From the NCBI RefSeq assembly GCF_021462825.1, contig NZ_JAKEEB010000015.1:102092-166091 (forward strand): DNA of 64,000 nt. Direction: 5' to 3'. This DNA comes from Streptomyces glomeratus (GTDB taxonomy: Bacteria > Actinomycetota > Actinomycetes > Streptomycetales > Streptomycetaceae). Under the pieces are notes generated by a model. The model was not told where the DNA came from and did no database searches. It was given only the letters and a program-made list of their open reading frames with translations. A program made the position numbers and the translations under genes. This document shows positions 1-8,222 of this stretch, one piece after another; the first letter of the stretch is position 1; every line of letters starts with the position of its first letter.

Positions 1-678
1 GATGTGCTGGGGCCCTACCTCGAGGCAAGCACTCCGATCATCGGCCTGGAGCCCTCCTGTACCGCGGTGTTCCGGGCCGACGCACCCGAGCTGATGCCCG
101 CCGACCAGGACGTCAAGCGTCTGGCCGGGCAGGTCCGTACCTTCGCCGAGCACCTGGTGCACCATGCGCCCGGCTGGCAGCCGCCGCAGCTGGCCCGGCA
201 GGCGACCGTACAGACCCACTGCCACCAGCACGCGATCATGAAGTTCGACGCCGACCGTGAACTGATGCGCCGCGCCCACCTGGACGCCGACGTCCTGGAC
301 GAGGGCTGCTGCGGACTGGCCGGCAACTTCGGCTTCGAACGCGGCCACCACGAGGTCTCCATGGCCGTCGCGGAACAGGGCTTTCTTCCCGCCGTCCGCG
401 CGGCCGCCCCCGACAGCCTGCTCCTCGCCGACGGGTTCAGCTGCCGCACCCAGATGGAGCAGGGCGACACCGGACGCCGGGCCCTGCACCTGGCCGAAGC
501 GCTCGCCCTCGGCCTGGAGGGCAGCTTGCCCAGTGACCACCCCGAACGCCTGGCCGAGCGGCCCGCCCACCCGACCCGCGCGGCCCGGTGGGCGACCATC
601 GCGGGCGCCGCAGCCCTCACGGCGACGGCCGCCACCGCGGCCGGCCGGGCGCTGCGGCAGCGCCCGCACCTCACGTGA
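1..678 (+). CDS. FAD/Fe-S oxidoreductase, C-terminal part (CCG-domain)
   Basis: The reading frame is open from base 1, so the gene begins upstream of the window. What remains is the C-terminal half of a glycolate-oxidase/GlpC-like iron-sulfur domain: a segment with His-rich TVQTHCHQHA, then the hallmark EGCCGLAGNFG, then ADGFSCRTQ near the end. In this family such cysteine-rich CCG motifs bind Fe-S or heterodisulfide-type centres and are usually fused behind a GlcD-type FAD domain that oxidises a 2-hydroxy acid. An Ala-rich hydrophobic stretch near the very C-terminus (around residues 195-217 of the visible part) is unusual and could be a membrane anchor. It ends 36 bp before the TPP enzyme and is probably co-transcribed with it. 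The substrate cannot be told from the fragment. Confidence 0.7.
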   Translation, partial: DVLGPYLEASTPIIGLEPSCTAVFRADAPELMPADQDVKRLAGQVRTFAEHLVHHAPGWQPPQLARQATVQTHCHQHAIMKFDADRELMRRAHLDADVLDEGCCGLAGNFGFERGHHEVSMAVAEQGFLPAVRAAAPDSLLLADGFSCRTQMEQGDTGRRALHLAEALALGLEGSLPSDHPERLAERPAHPTRAARWATIAGAAALTATAATAAGRALRQRPHLT

Positions 679-714
679 CCGAGCCCCCGAGAGCAACTCA
701 GGAAAGGTCAGAAC

Positions 715-2538
715 ATGTCTACGAAGGTCTCCGACCACGTCCTCGAGCGCCTGCGCGACTGGGAAGTGGAGTACGTCTTCGCCTACCCCGGCGACGGCAT
801 CAACGGCCTGCTCGCCGCCTGGGGCCGTGCCGACGACAACCCCCGGTTCATCCAGGCCCGCCACGAGGAGATGGCCGCCTTCGAAGCCGTCGGCTATGCC
901 AAGTTCTCCGGCAAAGCAGGGGTGTGCGCCGCGACCTCCGGTCCGGGCGCCATCCACCTGCTCAACGGGCTGTACGACGCCAAGCTGGACCATGTGCCGG
1001 TGGTCGCGATCGTCGGCCAGACCAACCGCAGTGCCATGGGAGGCTCCTACCAGCAGGAGGTCGACCTGCTGACCCTGTACAAGGACGTCGCCTCGGACTT
1101 CTGCGAGATGGTCACCGTTCCCGAACAGCTGCCCAACGTGCTTGACCGGGCGATGCGCACCGCCATGGCCCGACGCTCGGTGACGGCCGTCATCATCCCC
1201 GCCGACGTACAGGAACTCGACTACTCCCCGCCCGCGCACGCCTTCAAGATGGTCCCGTCCAGCCTGGGTATGCCGCACTACGCGCCCGTGCCCTCCGACA
1301 CGGACGTCACCCGTGCCGCAGAGGTGCTCAACGCGGGTGAGAAGGTCGCGATCCTCATCGGCCAGGGCGCCCGCGGTGCGCGCCAGGAGGTCATGGCGGT
1401 CGCCGACCGGCTCGGGGCGGGCGTGGCCAAGGCACTGCTGGGCAAGGACGCCCTGGACGACGACCTGCCCTATGTCACCGGCTCCATCGGCCTGTTGGGC
1501 ACCCGCCCGTCGTACGAGCTGATGCAGGGCTGCGACACGCTCCTCGTCATCGGCTCGTCCTTCCCGTACACCCAGTTCCTGCCGGAGTTCGGGCAGGCGC
1601 GGGCCGTGCAGATCGACATCGACCCGCATATGGTCGGCATGCGCTACCCGTTCGAGGTGAACCTGGTGGGCGACGCCGGTGAGACGCTCACCCGGCTGCT
1701 GCCGCTGCTCAAGCCGTCCAAGAACCGGGGCTGGCGCAAGAAGATCGAGAAGGACACCGCCCGCTGGTGGGAGGTCATGCAGCGGCGTGCCGCGGTCGAC
1801 GCCGACCCGATCAACCCCGAGTACGTCGCCCACGCACTCAACGACCTGCTGCCCGACAACGTCATCCTGTCCTCGGACTCCGGCTCCGCCGCCAACTGGT
1901 ACGCCCGGCACCTGAAGCTGCGCGGCGCCATGCGCGGCTCGCTGTCCGGCACCCTCGCCACGATGGGGCCCGGAGTGCCCTACGTCATCGGCGCCAAGTT
2001 CGCGCACGGCGACCGCCCGGCGATCGCACTGGTGGGCGACGGGGCGATGCAGATGAACGGCATGGCCGAGCTGATCACCGTCGCCAAGTACTACCGCGAG
2101 TGGCAGGACCCGAGGCTGATCGTGGCCATCCTGAACAACGGTGACCTCAACCAGGTCACCTGGGAGATGCGCGCCATGGAAGGCGCCCCCCAGTTCCTGC
2201 CCTCCCAGTCGATCCCCGACGTCGCCTACGCCGACTTCGCCCGTCTGATCGGGCTGGAGGGCATGCGGATCGAGAAGCCAGGCGATGTGCGGGGGGCGTG
2301 GGAGGCCGCGCTGGCCGCCGACAAGCCCATTGTGCTCGACTTCGTGACCGACCCGGCGGTGCCGCCGATCCCGCCGCACGCCACCCTCGACCAGATCGAA
2401 GCCGCGGCGGCGTCCGTCCTCAAGGGCGACAGCGACCGTGCCGCCATGGTCCGCCAGGGCTTCAAGGCCAAGATCCAGGAGTTCCTGCCCGGCAGCCACC
2501 AACGCGAGGACAGGCACGGCGCGAGGGACGGCAAGTGA
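715..2538 (+). CDS. Thiamine-pyrophosphate-requiring enzyme (pyruvate oxidase / acetolactate synthase-like)
   Basis: This 607-residue protein has the three-domain TPP enzyme layout. The N-terminal domain carries FAYPGDGINGLL and the cofactor-activating glutamate in ARHEEMAAF (about residue 52). The middle Rossmann-like domain is around residues 190-330. The C-terminal TPP-binding motif starts at VGDGAMQMNG and closes near LNNGDLNQVTWE. It most resembles the pyruvate-oxidase/YdaP branch rather than biosynthetic acetolactate synthase: no ilvN small subunit follows. The likely chemistry is decarboxylation of pyruvate or a related 2-oxo acid. The ATG at 715 follows an AGGAAAGG ribosome site. Its TGA stop overlaps the GTG of the next frame, so the two are translationally coupled. 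Confidence 0.85.
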   Translation: MSTKVSDHVLERLRDWEVEYVFAYPGDGINGLLAAWGRADDNPRFIQARHEEMAAFEAVGYAKFSGKAGVCAATSGPGAIHLLNGLYDAKLDHVPVVAIVGQTNRSAMGGSYQQEVDLLTLYKDVASDFCEMVTVPEQLPNVLDRAMRTAMARRSVTAVIIPADVQELDYSPPAHAFKMVPSSLGMPHYAPVPSDTDVTRAAEVLNAGEKVAILIGQGARGARQEVMAVADRLGAGVAKALLGKDALDDDLPYVTGSIGLLGTRPSYELMQGCDTLLVIGSSFPYTQFLPEFGQARAVQIDIDPHMVGMRYPFEVNLVGDAGETLTRLLPLLKPSKNRGWRKKIEKDTARWWEVMQRRAAVDADPINPEYVAHALNDLLPDNVILSSDSGSAANWYARHLKLRGAMRGSLSGTLATMGPGVPYVIGAKFAHGDRPAIALVGDGAMQMNGMAELITVAKYYREWQDPRLIVAILNNGDLNQVTWEMRAMEGAPQFLPSQSIPDVAYADFARLIGLEGMRIEKPGDVRGAWEAALAADKPIVLDFVTDPAVPPIPPHATLDQIEAAAASVLKGDSDRAAMVRQGFKAKIQEFLPGSHQREDRHGARDGK

Positions 2539-3059
2539 CCGACACCCCGGTGGTGGAGCGGGTGGACACCGCCGTGTTCACCGTCCCCACCGACGCCCCC
2601 GCAGCGGACGGCGCCCTCAGCTGGGACACCGCGCTCGTCCCGGCTGCCGTCCGCTGCGGCGACGCACCCGGCATCGGCTACACCTGCGCGCCTGTTGCCA
2701 CGGCACGCGTCACCGACGACCTGCTTCACGGAGCGGTGCAAGGATCAGCGGTGCTCGACGTGCCGCGCATGAACGAGACCGTGCAGCGCGCGATGCGCGA
2801 CGCCGGGCCGCCCGGCGTCACGGTCCAGGCCGTGTCCGCCGCCCACGCACACGCCGCCGCGGCGGCGCCCAACCTGTGGCTCCCGGAGTGGTGCGACGAC
2901 CACGTCCGCATCGAGCGCATTCTCTTCGACGGTGTCCTCGCCCGCGACGGCGGCAGCATCACGCCCGGCATCGACGGCGCACCCGGACCGGGGCTCACCC
3001 CGACACCGAGCGCGCACAGTCCCACCGGGTGGGCTGATCACAGGAGACAGCACCCATGA
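2535..3059 (+). pseudogene. Enolase-superfamily (mandelate racemase-like) gene with its barrel deleted
   Basis: The frame starts at a GTG inside the previous stop (2535) and gives 174 residues, whereas mandelate racemase/muconate-lactonizing enzymes have about 370. Residues 1 to about 95 match the N-terminal capping domain (RVDTAVFTVPTD, then a CGDAPGIGYT core). The sequence then jumps at about residue 98 to what looks like the family C-terminus (AHAHAAAAAPN, HVRIERILFDG, then a Gly/Pro-rich GAPGPGLT tail). The whole (beta/alpha)7 barrel with its KxK lysines and Asp/Glu metal ligands is absent, in frame. The ends overlap the upstream stop and the downstream ATG, so the remnant keeps the operon coupled. 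It cannot be a working enolase-family enzyme; I infer a decayed gene. Confidence 0.6.
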
Positions 3060-4867
3060 GCACCCCATTCTCCCCGCCACACCCACTGCACGACTACGCG
3101 CTGCTGGCCGACGGGGAGCGCGGCGCGCTGATCGGACCGGACGGCGCCCTCACCTGGCTGTGCGCCCCCACATGGCACGACGACGCCGTCTTCGCCTCGC
3201 TCATCGGCGGTGGAGGCGTCTACTGCGTGGCCCCGCGCGCCCGTTACGTCCCCGGCGGCTACTACGAGGAGGGCACCCTCATCTGGCGCAGCCGCTGGGT
3301 CACCACCGACGGCGTCATCGAGTGCCGCGAGGCCCTCGCCTACCCCGGCGACGAGAAACGCCTGGTCCTGCTGCGGCAGCTGCTCGCCGTCGACGGAACG
3401 GCCCGGGTCCGGGTCCTCCTCGACCCGCACGCCGACTACGGCCGAGCCCCGCTCACCTCCGTGCACCGCGACGACGACGGTGTCTGGCATCTGGCCACCG
3501 GCCGCCACCTCCTGCGCTGGCAGGGCGCCGCGTCGGCGACCGTCCGCGAGGAGGGCCTGACCGCCGACCTCGTGCTGAAGCCGGGGGAGAGCCATGACCT
3601 GGTCCTGGAGTGCTCCGGCTCACCGCTGCCGCCTACGCTCCCGCGGGCCGAGGAGGCCTGGGCCGGCACCGAGCGGGCCTGGCGACAGTCACTGCCCCCG
3701 CTGCAGACCATCGCCGCTCGTGACGCCAGACGCGCGTATGCCCTGCTGCGCGGGCTGACCACCCAGGGCGGCGGCATGGTGGCGGCCGCCACCACCAGCC
3801 TGCCCGAACGCGCCGAGGCAGGCCGCAACTACGACTACCGGTACGTGTGGATCCGCGACCAGAGCTACGCCGGGCAGGCCGCGGCCGCCGCCGGCACGCC
3901 CGAGCTTCTTGACAGTGCCGTCCGATTCGTCAGCGAGCGGCTGCTCGCCGACGGCCCCCGGCTCGCCCCCGCCTACACCGTGCACGGCACGCGCGTCCCC
4001 CGCCAGCACGAACTCGACCTGCCCGGCTATCCCGGCGGGTTCAGCCGGATCGGCAACCACGTGAGCGGGCAGTTCCAGCTGGACTGCTTCGGCGAGGCAC
4101 TGCTGCTGTTCGCCGCGGCGGAACGCCTCGACCGGCTGAATGCCGACGCCTGGAAGGCCGCCGACCTGGCGGTACGGGGCATCGCCGAGCGCCACAGGGA
4201 ACCGGACGCGGGCATCTGGGAGCTGGAGGCCCGGCGGTGGACCCACAGTCGGCTGATCTGCGTCGCCGGGCTGCGGGCCCTGGCCGACGCGGCACCGCAC
4301 CGGCCGCTCGCCGACACCTGCACCCGGCTGGCCGACACGGTGTTCACCGAGACCGCGGTGAGCAGCGTGCACGCAGACGGCCACTGGCAGCGCGCCCCCG
4401 ACGACGCCGCGGTCGACGCCGCACTGCTGCTGCCCGCCGTGCGCGGGGCGCTGCCCGCCGACGACCCGCGCACCAGAGCCACGCTGGCCGCCTGCCGTGA
4501 GCGACTGACCCAGGACCATTTCGTCTACCGCTTCCGTCACGACGAGCGGCCGCTGGAGGAGGCGGAGGGCGCCTTTGTACTGTGCGGCTTTGTCATGGCG
4601 CTGGCCGAACACCAGCAGGGGCACACAGTCGACGCCTATCGCTGGTTCGAGCGCAACCGCGGTGCATGCGGCGCGTCGGGACTGTACGCGGAGGAGTTCG
4701 ACATCGCCCAGCGCCAGCTGCGCGGCAACCTCCCGCAGGCCTTCGTCCACGCCATGCTGCTGGAGACCGCCGCCCGTTTCACCCAGGATCCCCTGCCACA
4801 CGGCGCGCGCCGCCGGGCGGCGAACTCGACACCCGACCGTCCCCTCGGCCCGATGTCCCGCAGCTGA
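3056..4867 (+). CDS. Glycoside hydrolase family 15 (glucoamylase/trehalase-like)
   Basis: This 603-residue protein has the two-domain bacterial GH15 architecture. The N-terminal beta-sandwich (about residues 10-230) begins with the typical YALLADGERGALI and LTWLCAPTW segments. The (alpha/alpha)6 barrel begins near residue 245 and includes RYVWIRDQSYAG, the substrate-binding WxRD element. The catalytic glutamates are expected in the late barrel, where EEAEGAF and GLYAEEFDI are present. There is no signal peptide, so it acts in the cytoplasm, probably on glucosides, glycogen-derived oligosaccharides or trehalose. The ATG overlaps the preceding TGA as ATGA, and a GGAGA ribosome site lies just upstream. 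The C-terminal tail after about residue 575 is basic and low in complexity. Confidence 0.85.
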   Translation: MSTPFSPPHPLHDYALLADGERGALIGPDGALTWLCAPTWHDDAVFASLIGGGGVYCVAPRARYVPGGYYEEGTLIWRSRWVTTDGVIECREALAYPGDEKRLVLLRQLLAVDGTARVRVLLDPHADYGRAPLTSVHRDDDGVWHLATGRHLLRWQGAASATVREEGLTADLVLKPGESHDLVLECSGSPLPPTLPRAEEAWAGTERAWRQSLPPLQTIAARDARRAYALLRGLTTQGGGMVAAATTSLPERAEAGRNYDYRYVWIRDQSYAGQAAAAAGTPELLDSAVRFVSERLLADGPRLAPAYTVHGTRVPRQHELDLPGYPGGFSRIGNHVSGQFQLDCFGEALLLFAAAERLDRLNADAWKAADLAVRGIAERHREPDAGIWELEARRWTHSRLICVAGLRALADAAPHRPLADTCTRLADTVFTETAVSSVHADGHWQRAPDDAAVDAALLLPAVRGALPADDPRTRATLAACRERLTQDHFVYRFRHDERPLEEAEGAFVLCGFVMALAEHQQGHTVDAYRWFERNRGACGASGLYAEEFDIAQRQLRGNLPQAFVHAMLLETAARFTQDPLPHGARRRAANSTPDRPLGPMSRS

Positions 4868-4941
4868 TCGCGGTCTGGTGGTGACTGACGCATACAGAGG
4901 CAGCGGTCAAGCCTGGCCGCGCGGGGCGGGCGACCCTTGGG

Positions 4942-5424
4942 TCATCCGCGTCCCTCTGCCCACGGCAGGAGGAACCACAGGCAGGCGAACATCGCAGTGG
5001 TTGCGGTCGTGATGGCGATGGCCGCAGTGCGGCCGAGTACGAGATCCATGAGGAGCAGGACGGCGCCGTTCAGGGCCAGCGCGAGAAAGACGAGGCCGAC
5101 CTGGGCATACCGCGCGGACAGAGCGACGATCCTGGGCTTCACGCCGCGGTGGAACAGGCCGCGGTGCAGAGCCACCGGGGTGGCCAGAACGGCGGAGGTC
5201 ACGACGGTCAGCAGCAGCGTGACGACATAGGTGAAGCGCTGGAACGCACTGAGCTGCGGAAAACGGCTGGTGAAGGCCACCGCCAGCAGGAAGGCGAAGA
5301 GAATCTGCACGCCGGTCTGGACGACACGCAGTTCCTGGAGGAGCTCGACCAGATTGCGGTCCGCCCGCTCCTCAGGCGTTTCGTCCCGCGCCATCCGCGG
5401 CGGCTGATCCGGCTCCTTCGGCAT
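4942..5424 (-). CDS. DUF6328 family membrane protein
   Basis: From the ATG at 5424 (starting MPKEPDQ) the protein has 160 residues: an acidic cytoplasmic head (about residues 1-45, including ETPEERADRNLVELLQELRV) followed by four hydrophobic helices around residues 50-70, 85-105, 118-138 and 140-156. This layout and the LLQELRVVQTGVQILFAFLL segment are typical of the actinobacterial DUF6328 family, whose function is not known. Longer starts run into the upstream phosphatase frame and lack the family signature, so I chose 5424. It lies just downstream of the SpoIIE-type phosphatase on the same strand and may be co-transcribed with it. Confidence 0.75.
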   Translation of the reverse strand: MPKEPDQPPRMARDETPEERADRNLVELLQELRVVQTGVQILFAFLLAVAFTSRFPQLSAFQRFTYVVTLLLTVVTSAVLATPVALHRGLFHRGVKPRIVALSARYAQVGLVFLALALNGAVLLLMDLVLGRTAAIAITTATTAMFACLWFLLPWAEGRG

Positions 5425-5528
5425 GATCTTCACTGTCCGCGCTTCCACCGCGACATGCGAGTTCCCGGGACCGTGTGTCGGCACGGCCCTGGACCGGCCG
5501 TCCGGGCTCGCCTCTCCGGGCGCCCTTT

Positions 5529-6656
5529 CTAGGCCGGGGCGCTGTGGCCCGCTGTGCACGTCGACGTGTCGCGCAGGCGTACGGCAAGTGCCGCGATGTC
5601 GTCGTCGAGTCCTCCGCCGCTGTGCCGGAGGAGATCACGATGAAGCCGATGGAGAAGTTCCCGCGGTCGCGCTGACGTCTGGCGCCGCATCCAGTCCTGC
5701 AGGGGGAAGAACTCGCCCTTGGCGTTTCGGCTCTCGATGATGCCGTCGGTGTAGAAAAGCAGCTGGTCGCCGGGGGTGCAGGTGATGGTGTCGATGCTGT
5801 AGTGGTCACCGATGAGTGTCGCGAGATTCAGAAGCGGCGACGGCGCGGTGGGGTCCAGCACGTGGAGCTTGCCGTCCTGCACGATCAGTGGCGGAGGGTG
5901 CCCGCAGTTCAGGAGGCTGAGGCGCTCGCACTGTGGCGAGATCTCGGCGAGCAGGACGGTCGTGAAGTGCTCCGACAGCTCCCGAGTGGGGAACGTATCG
6001 ATGTGGCGGGTGCTGCTGATCTCCATGCGGCGGACGATGCTGCACAGATCCGACTCCTCGTAGGCGGCCTCCCGGAAACAGTTGACCACCGCCGCGGCTG
6101 CTCCCACGGCGGGCAGGCCCTTGCCGCGTACGTCGCCGATGAGCAGCCTCACCCCGTAGGGGGTGCTGACGGCCTCGTAGAAGTCTCCGCCGATCCGGGC
6201 CTCTGCCTCGGCCGCGAGGTACATCGACTCGATCTCCACGCAGCCGACGCGCGACGGCAGGGGACGCAAGAGAACCTTCTGCGCGGCGTCGGCGACCAGC
6301 CGGACCTGGATGAGGGCCTGTTCCCGCGAGATTCGGATGTGGCTCGCGTAGGCGGCGGCCAGAGTGACCGCGGCGATGGCGCCCACGGTGTACCAGGTGC
6401 CCAGGTCCGGGTAGACGAGGCTGAGTGCGATCATGATCACAAGGCAGGCCGCGCCCAGGAGCACGGTGGGCAGCACGGTCCAGATGGAGGCGGCGAGGGC
6501 CGGTGCGGCGGTCAGGATACGGCTGAAGGCGACCTGCCTTGGGGTGGTGAACGCCAGGCAGGTGACAACGACCGTCAGGATCACCGGTGACAGCAGGACA
6601 GGGCTCCACCGTCCTTGCGGGCGGGGATGAAGACGCGACTGTCCGATCCAGTGCAT
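5529..6656 (-). CDS. Membrane-anchored SpoIIE-type PP2C serine phosphatase
   Basis: The 375-residue protein has three or four N-terminal membrane helices (about residues 18-105), a short linker, and a PPM/SpoIIE phosphatase domain (about 140-365). Metal-binding signatures are visible: EARIGGDFYEAV, VRLLIGDVRGKG, LNCGHPPPLI, LLFYTDGIIESR and GGGLDDDIAAL. In actinobacteria such enzymes usually dephosphorylate anti-sigma-factor antagonists or related switches in response to stress; the partner is not encoded next to it. The start ATG has no ribosome site, but TATTCT lies 7 bases upstream, fitting a leaderless transcript. The frame ends 105 bp before the DUF6328 start. Confidence 0.88.
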   Translation of the reverse strand: MHWIGQSRLHPRPQGRWSPVLLSPVILTVVVTCLAFTTPRQVAFSRILTAAPALAASIWTVLPTVLLGAACLVIMIALSLVYPDLGTWYTVGAIAAVTLAAAYASHIRISREQALIQVRLVADAAQKVLLRPLPSRVGCVEIESMYLAAEAEARIGGDFYEAVSTPYGVRLLIGDVRGKGLPAVGAAAAVVNCFREAAYEESDLCSIVRRMEISSTRHIDTFPTRELSEHFTTVLLAEISPQCERLSLLNCGHPPPLIVQDGKLHVLDPTAPSPLLNLATLIGDHYSIDTITCTPGDQLLFYTDGIIESRNAKGEFFPLQDWMRRQTSARPRELLHRLHRDLLRHSGGGLDDDIAALAVRLRDTSTCTAGHSAPA

Positions 6657-6811
6657 AAACCACAGAATATCGGCACAAAAGCGATGAACGGATGTGCAAA
6701 CCCGCCGAGATGTTCGCCGAGGTGTTCGCAGAGAACGGGGAGCGGCCTATGGTGCGGGTCGGGGGTTCACCATCGTGCTGCCGGAGGCCCCGCCCGGTGC
6801 GGGCGTGGGTG

Positions 6812-7024
6812 TCACTGCCGCCCGACGTCGCCGGTGCTGTCCCCCCAGCGGGACCGGGTGGCTCCGAACCCGGACTCGTGCGTCCAGATGTGGAGGCACG
6901 ACGGGCACTGCAGGTGGAGCAGGCTGCCCGTGTTGGAGAGCAGGTAACGCCAGTGGTCACGGCATGTACGCCGATCCTGGCACGCCGTGCACCCGTCCCT
7001 GTCGTTGCAGTTCGGGCAGGCCAC
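6812..7024 (-). CDS. Small zinc-ribbon-like protein
   Basis: From the GTG at 7024 the frame gives about 70 residues. It carries paired cysteines CPNC, CTAC, a CRDH and a CPSC, with WRYLLSNTGSLLHLQCP between them and HIWTH after the last pair. The spacing suggests a treble-clef or zinc-ribbon metal site. The C-terminus after FGATRS is low in complexity. It lies 31 bp downstream of the DUF6400-like gene on the same strand, so the two are probably an operon. Function is unknown; a small DNA- or RNA-binding or regulatory role is possible but not shown. The exact start is uncertain. Confidence 0.45.
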   Translation of the reverse strand: MACPNCNDRDGCTACQDRRTCRDHWRYLLSNTGSLLHLQCPSCLHIWTHESGFGATRSRWGDSTGDVGRQ

Positions 7025-7055
7025 CCAGGCGCGGCGTCCGATGTCGGCCTGAGGG

Positions 7056-7370
7056 TCAAGAGGCAGCACTGCCGTCGCCTCTCCTGGGCAGCACTCCGGC
7101 CGCGACCAGGTCGTCGTACAGGCGCTGCTGCTCCTCGCTGAGGTTGGAGTACAGCAGCTCACGCGCTCTGTCCTCGTCGCGCAGCACTGCGACGGGATCC
7201 CAGTCGGGGCCGATGGCGGCGAGGACGTGGGTACGTCGCAGCGACTCGTGCGAGGTCAGGTCGACGCTGAACTCGACGAGCGACGTGCTGTCCGGGAGAT
7301 CCGCCGCGGGTCGAACGGCTGCGGCGGGTTCGTCCCGTTCGTCGGGAAGAGTGGGGTCGTGGGGGGACAT
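7056..7370 (-). CDS. Small DUF6400-like protein
   Basis: The ATG at 7370 gives 104 residues. The N-terminal third is acidic and Pro/Ala-rich. The core is VEFSVDLTSHESLRRTHVLAA, then GPDWDPVAVLRDEDRARELLYSNL, then SEEQQRLYDDLVAAGVLP. This DWDPV ... LLYS ... QQRLYDELVAAGVLP pattern is what I recall of the actinobacterial DUF6400 family of unknown function. No membrane segment or catalytic motif is visible. It precedes the zinc-ribbon gene and diverges from the TetR gene, whose start is 134 bp away. Confidence 0.55.
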   Translation of the reverse strand: MSPHDPTLPDERDEPAAAVRPAADLPDSTSLVEFSVDLTSHESLRRTHVLAAIGPDWDPVAVLRDEDRARELLYSNLSEEQQRLYDDLVAAGVLPRRGDGSAAS

Positions 7371-7477
7371 ATGGCAGAACTTAGGTAGCCCTTGCTGGGT
7401 GGGGCAAGGGTGGGTGGGGGAAGTCACAGCAGGTCGGCGGGCATGTGGTGCCGCGTGCGGCAGCCCGGAGATACGTG

Positions 7478-7499
7478 GATAGAACGTTCCGTATACTTG
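7478..7499 (+). promoter_or_regulatory. TetR operator and -10 box at the tetR start
   Basis: GATAGAACGTTC followed by CGTATACTTG lies directly before the TetR gene. Nineteen of its 22 bases recur at 9057-9078 upstream of the hydrolase gene. The core AGAACGTTC is one base short of a perfect palindrome. TATACT at 7492-7497 makes a good -10 box 6 bases before the ATG at 7504, so the transcript is probably leaderless and the operator covers the promoter, which fits autorepression. Confidence 0.65.
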
Positions 7500-7503
7500 C
7501 GGT

Positions 7504-8091
7504 ATGTCGAAGTCGAGAAGTGTGCCCGAAAGCGGTCGGCGGTCCGAGGCGCGTGATCGGCTGTTGAGCACGGCGAGCCGGCTCTTCTACACGGAAGGCA
7601 TCCGGGCGGTCGGCGTCGACCGTGTCATGGCGGAGGCGGACATCGCCCGGGGCACCTTCTACCGGCACTTCAAGGGCAAGGGCGACCTTGTCCGGGCCTA
7701 CCTCGAGGCGACGGATCAGCAGATCCGCGCCCGCATGGCCGCCGCCGGGGAAGAGCTCGCCGATTCTTCGGCCTTCCTTCAGGCCGTGGCGGGCGGGATC
7801 GGGGAAGAGTTGTGCGGTGCGGGCTTTCGGGGCTGCCCGTTCATCAACGCGGCCGCCGAGTACCCGGAGCGGGACAGCGTCGTCCATCAGGCGGTACTGG
7901 CGCACCGGTCCTGGTTTCACCGGACGCTGCAGGACGCGTTTCAGCAGCTTGGTGCGGCCGACCCCGCTCGGTCGGCCGACGCCATGGTCGCTCTGCGTGA
8001 CGGTGCCATGGTTGCCGGCTACCTGAGCGATCCGCAGAGGGCGAACGACACCCTCGTACACGGCGTCGCCGCTCTCCTGGCCGCCGGCTGA
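7504..8091 (+). CDS. TetR-family transcriptional regulator
   Basis: The 195-residue protein has an N-terminal TetR helix-turn-helix (about residues 14-62: RDRLLSTASRLFYTEGI, then VDRVMAEADIARGTFYRHFKGK). A helical ligand-binding domain follows, containing CGAGFRGCPFINAAAEYP, a segment common in a subgroup of actinobacterial TetR proteins. It probably represses itself and the alpha/beta hydrolase gene at 8223-9038, because both promoters carry the same AGAACGTTC element. The two genes converge, so the pair forms a small regulon with the effector perhaps being a hydrolase substrate. The start is set by the -10 box and the HTH position. Confidence 0.88.
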   Translation: MSKSRSVPESGRRSEARDRLLSTASRLFYTEGIRAVGVDRVMAEADIARGTFYRHFKGKGDLVRAYLEATDQQIRARMAAAGEELADSSAFLQAVAGGIGEELCGAGFRGCPFINAAAEYPERDSVVHQAVLAHRSWFHRTLQDAFQQLGAADPARSADAMVALRDGAMVAGYLSDPQRANDTLVHGVAALLAAG

Positions 8092-8156
8092 CCGTTCACC
8101 TTCCTGCTTTCCGGGGCCTGTTTTGCCTCGCGGTGGCGGACTGTTTCACGAGGTTC

Positions 8157-8183
8157 GCCGGAGCTTGACGACGCCGCTCCGGC
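8157..8183. terminator. Hairpin between convergent tetR and hydrolase genes
   Basis: GCCGGAGC (8157-8164) and GCTCCGGC (8176-8183) form a perfect 8-bp stem with an 11-base loop between the ends of two convergent genes. It has no T-run, as is usual in high-GC actinobacteria. Confidence 0.5.
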
Positions 8184-8222
8184 CGGCCAGGATCCTTCCT
8201 TTCGGCGCCGGGCGGAGTGCCG

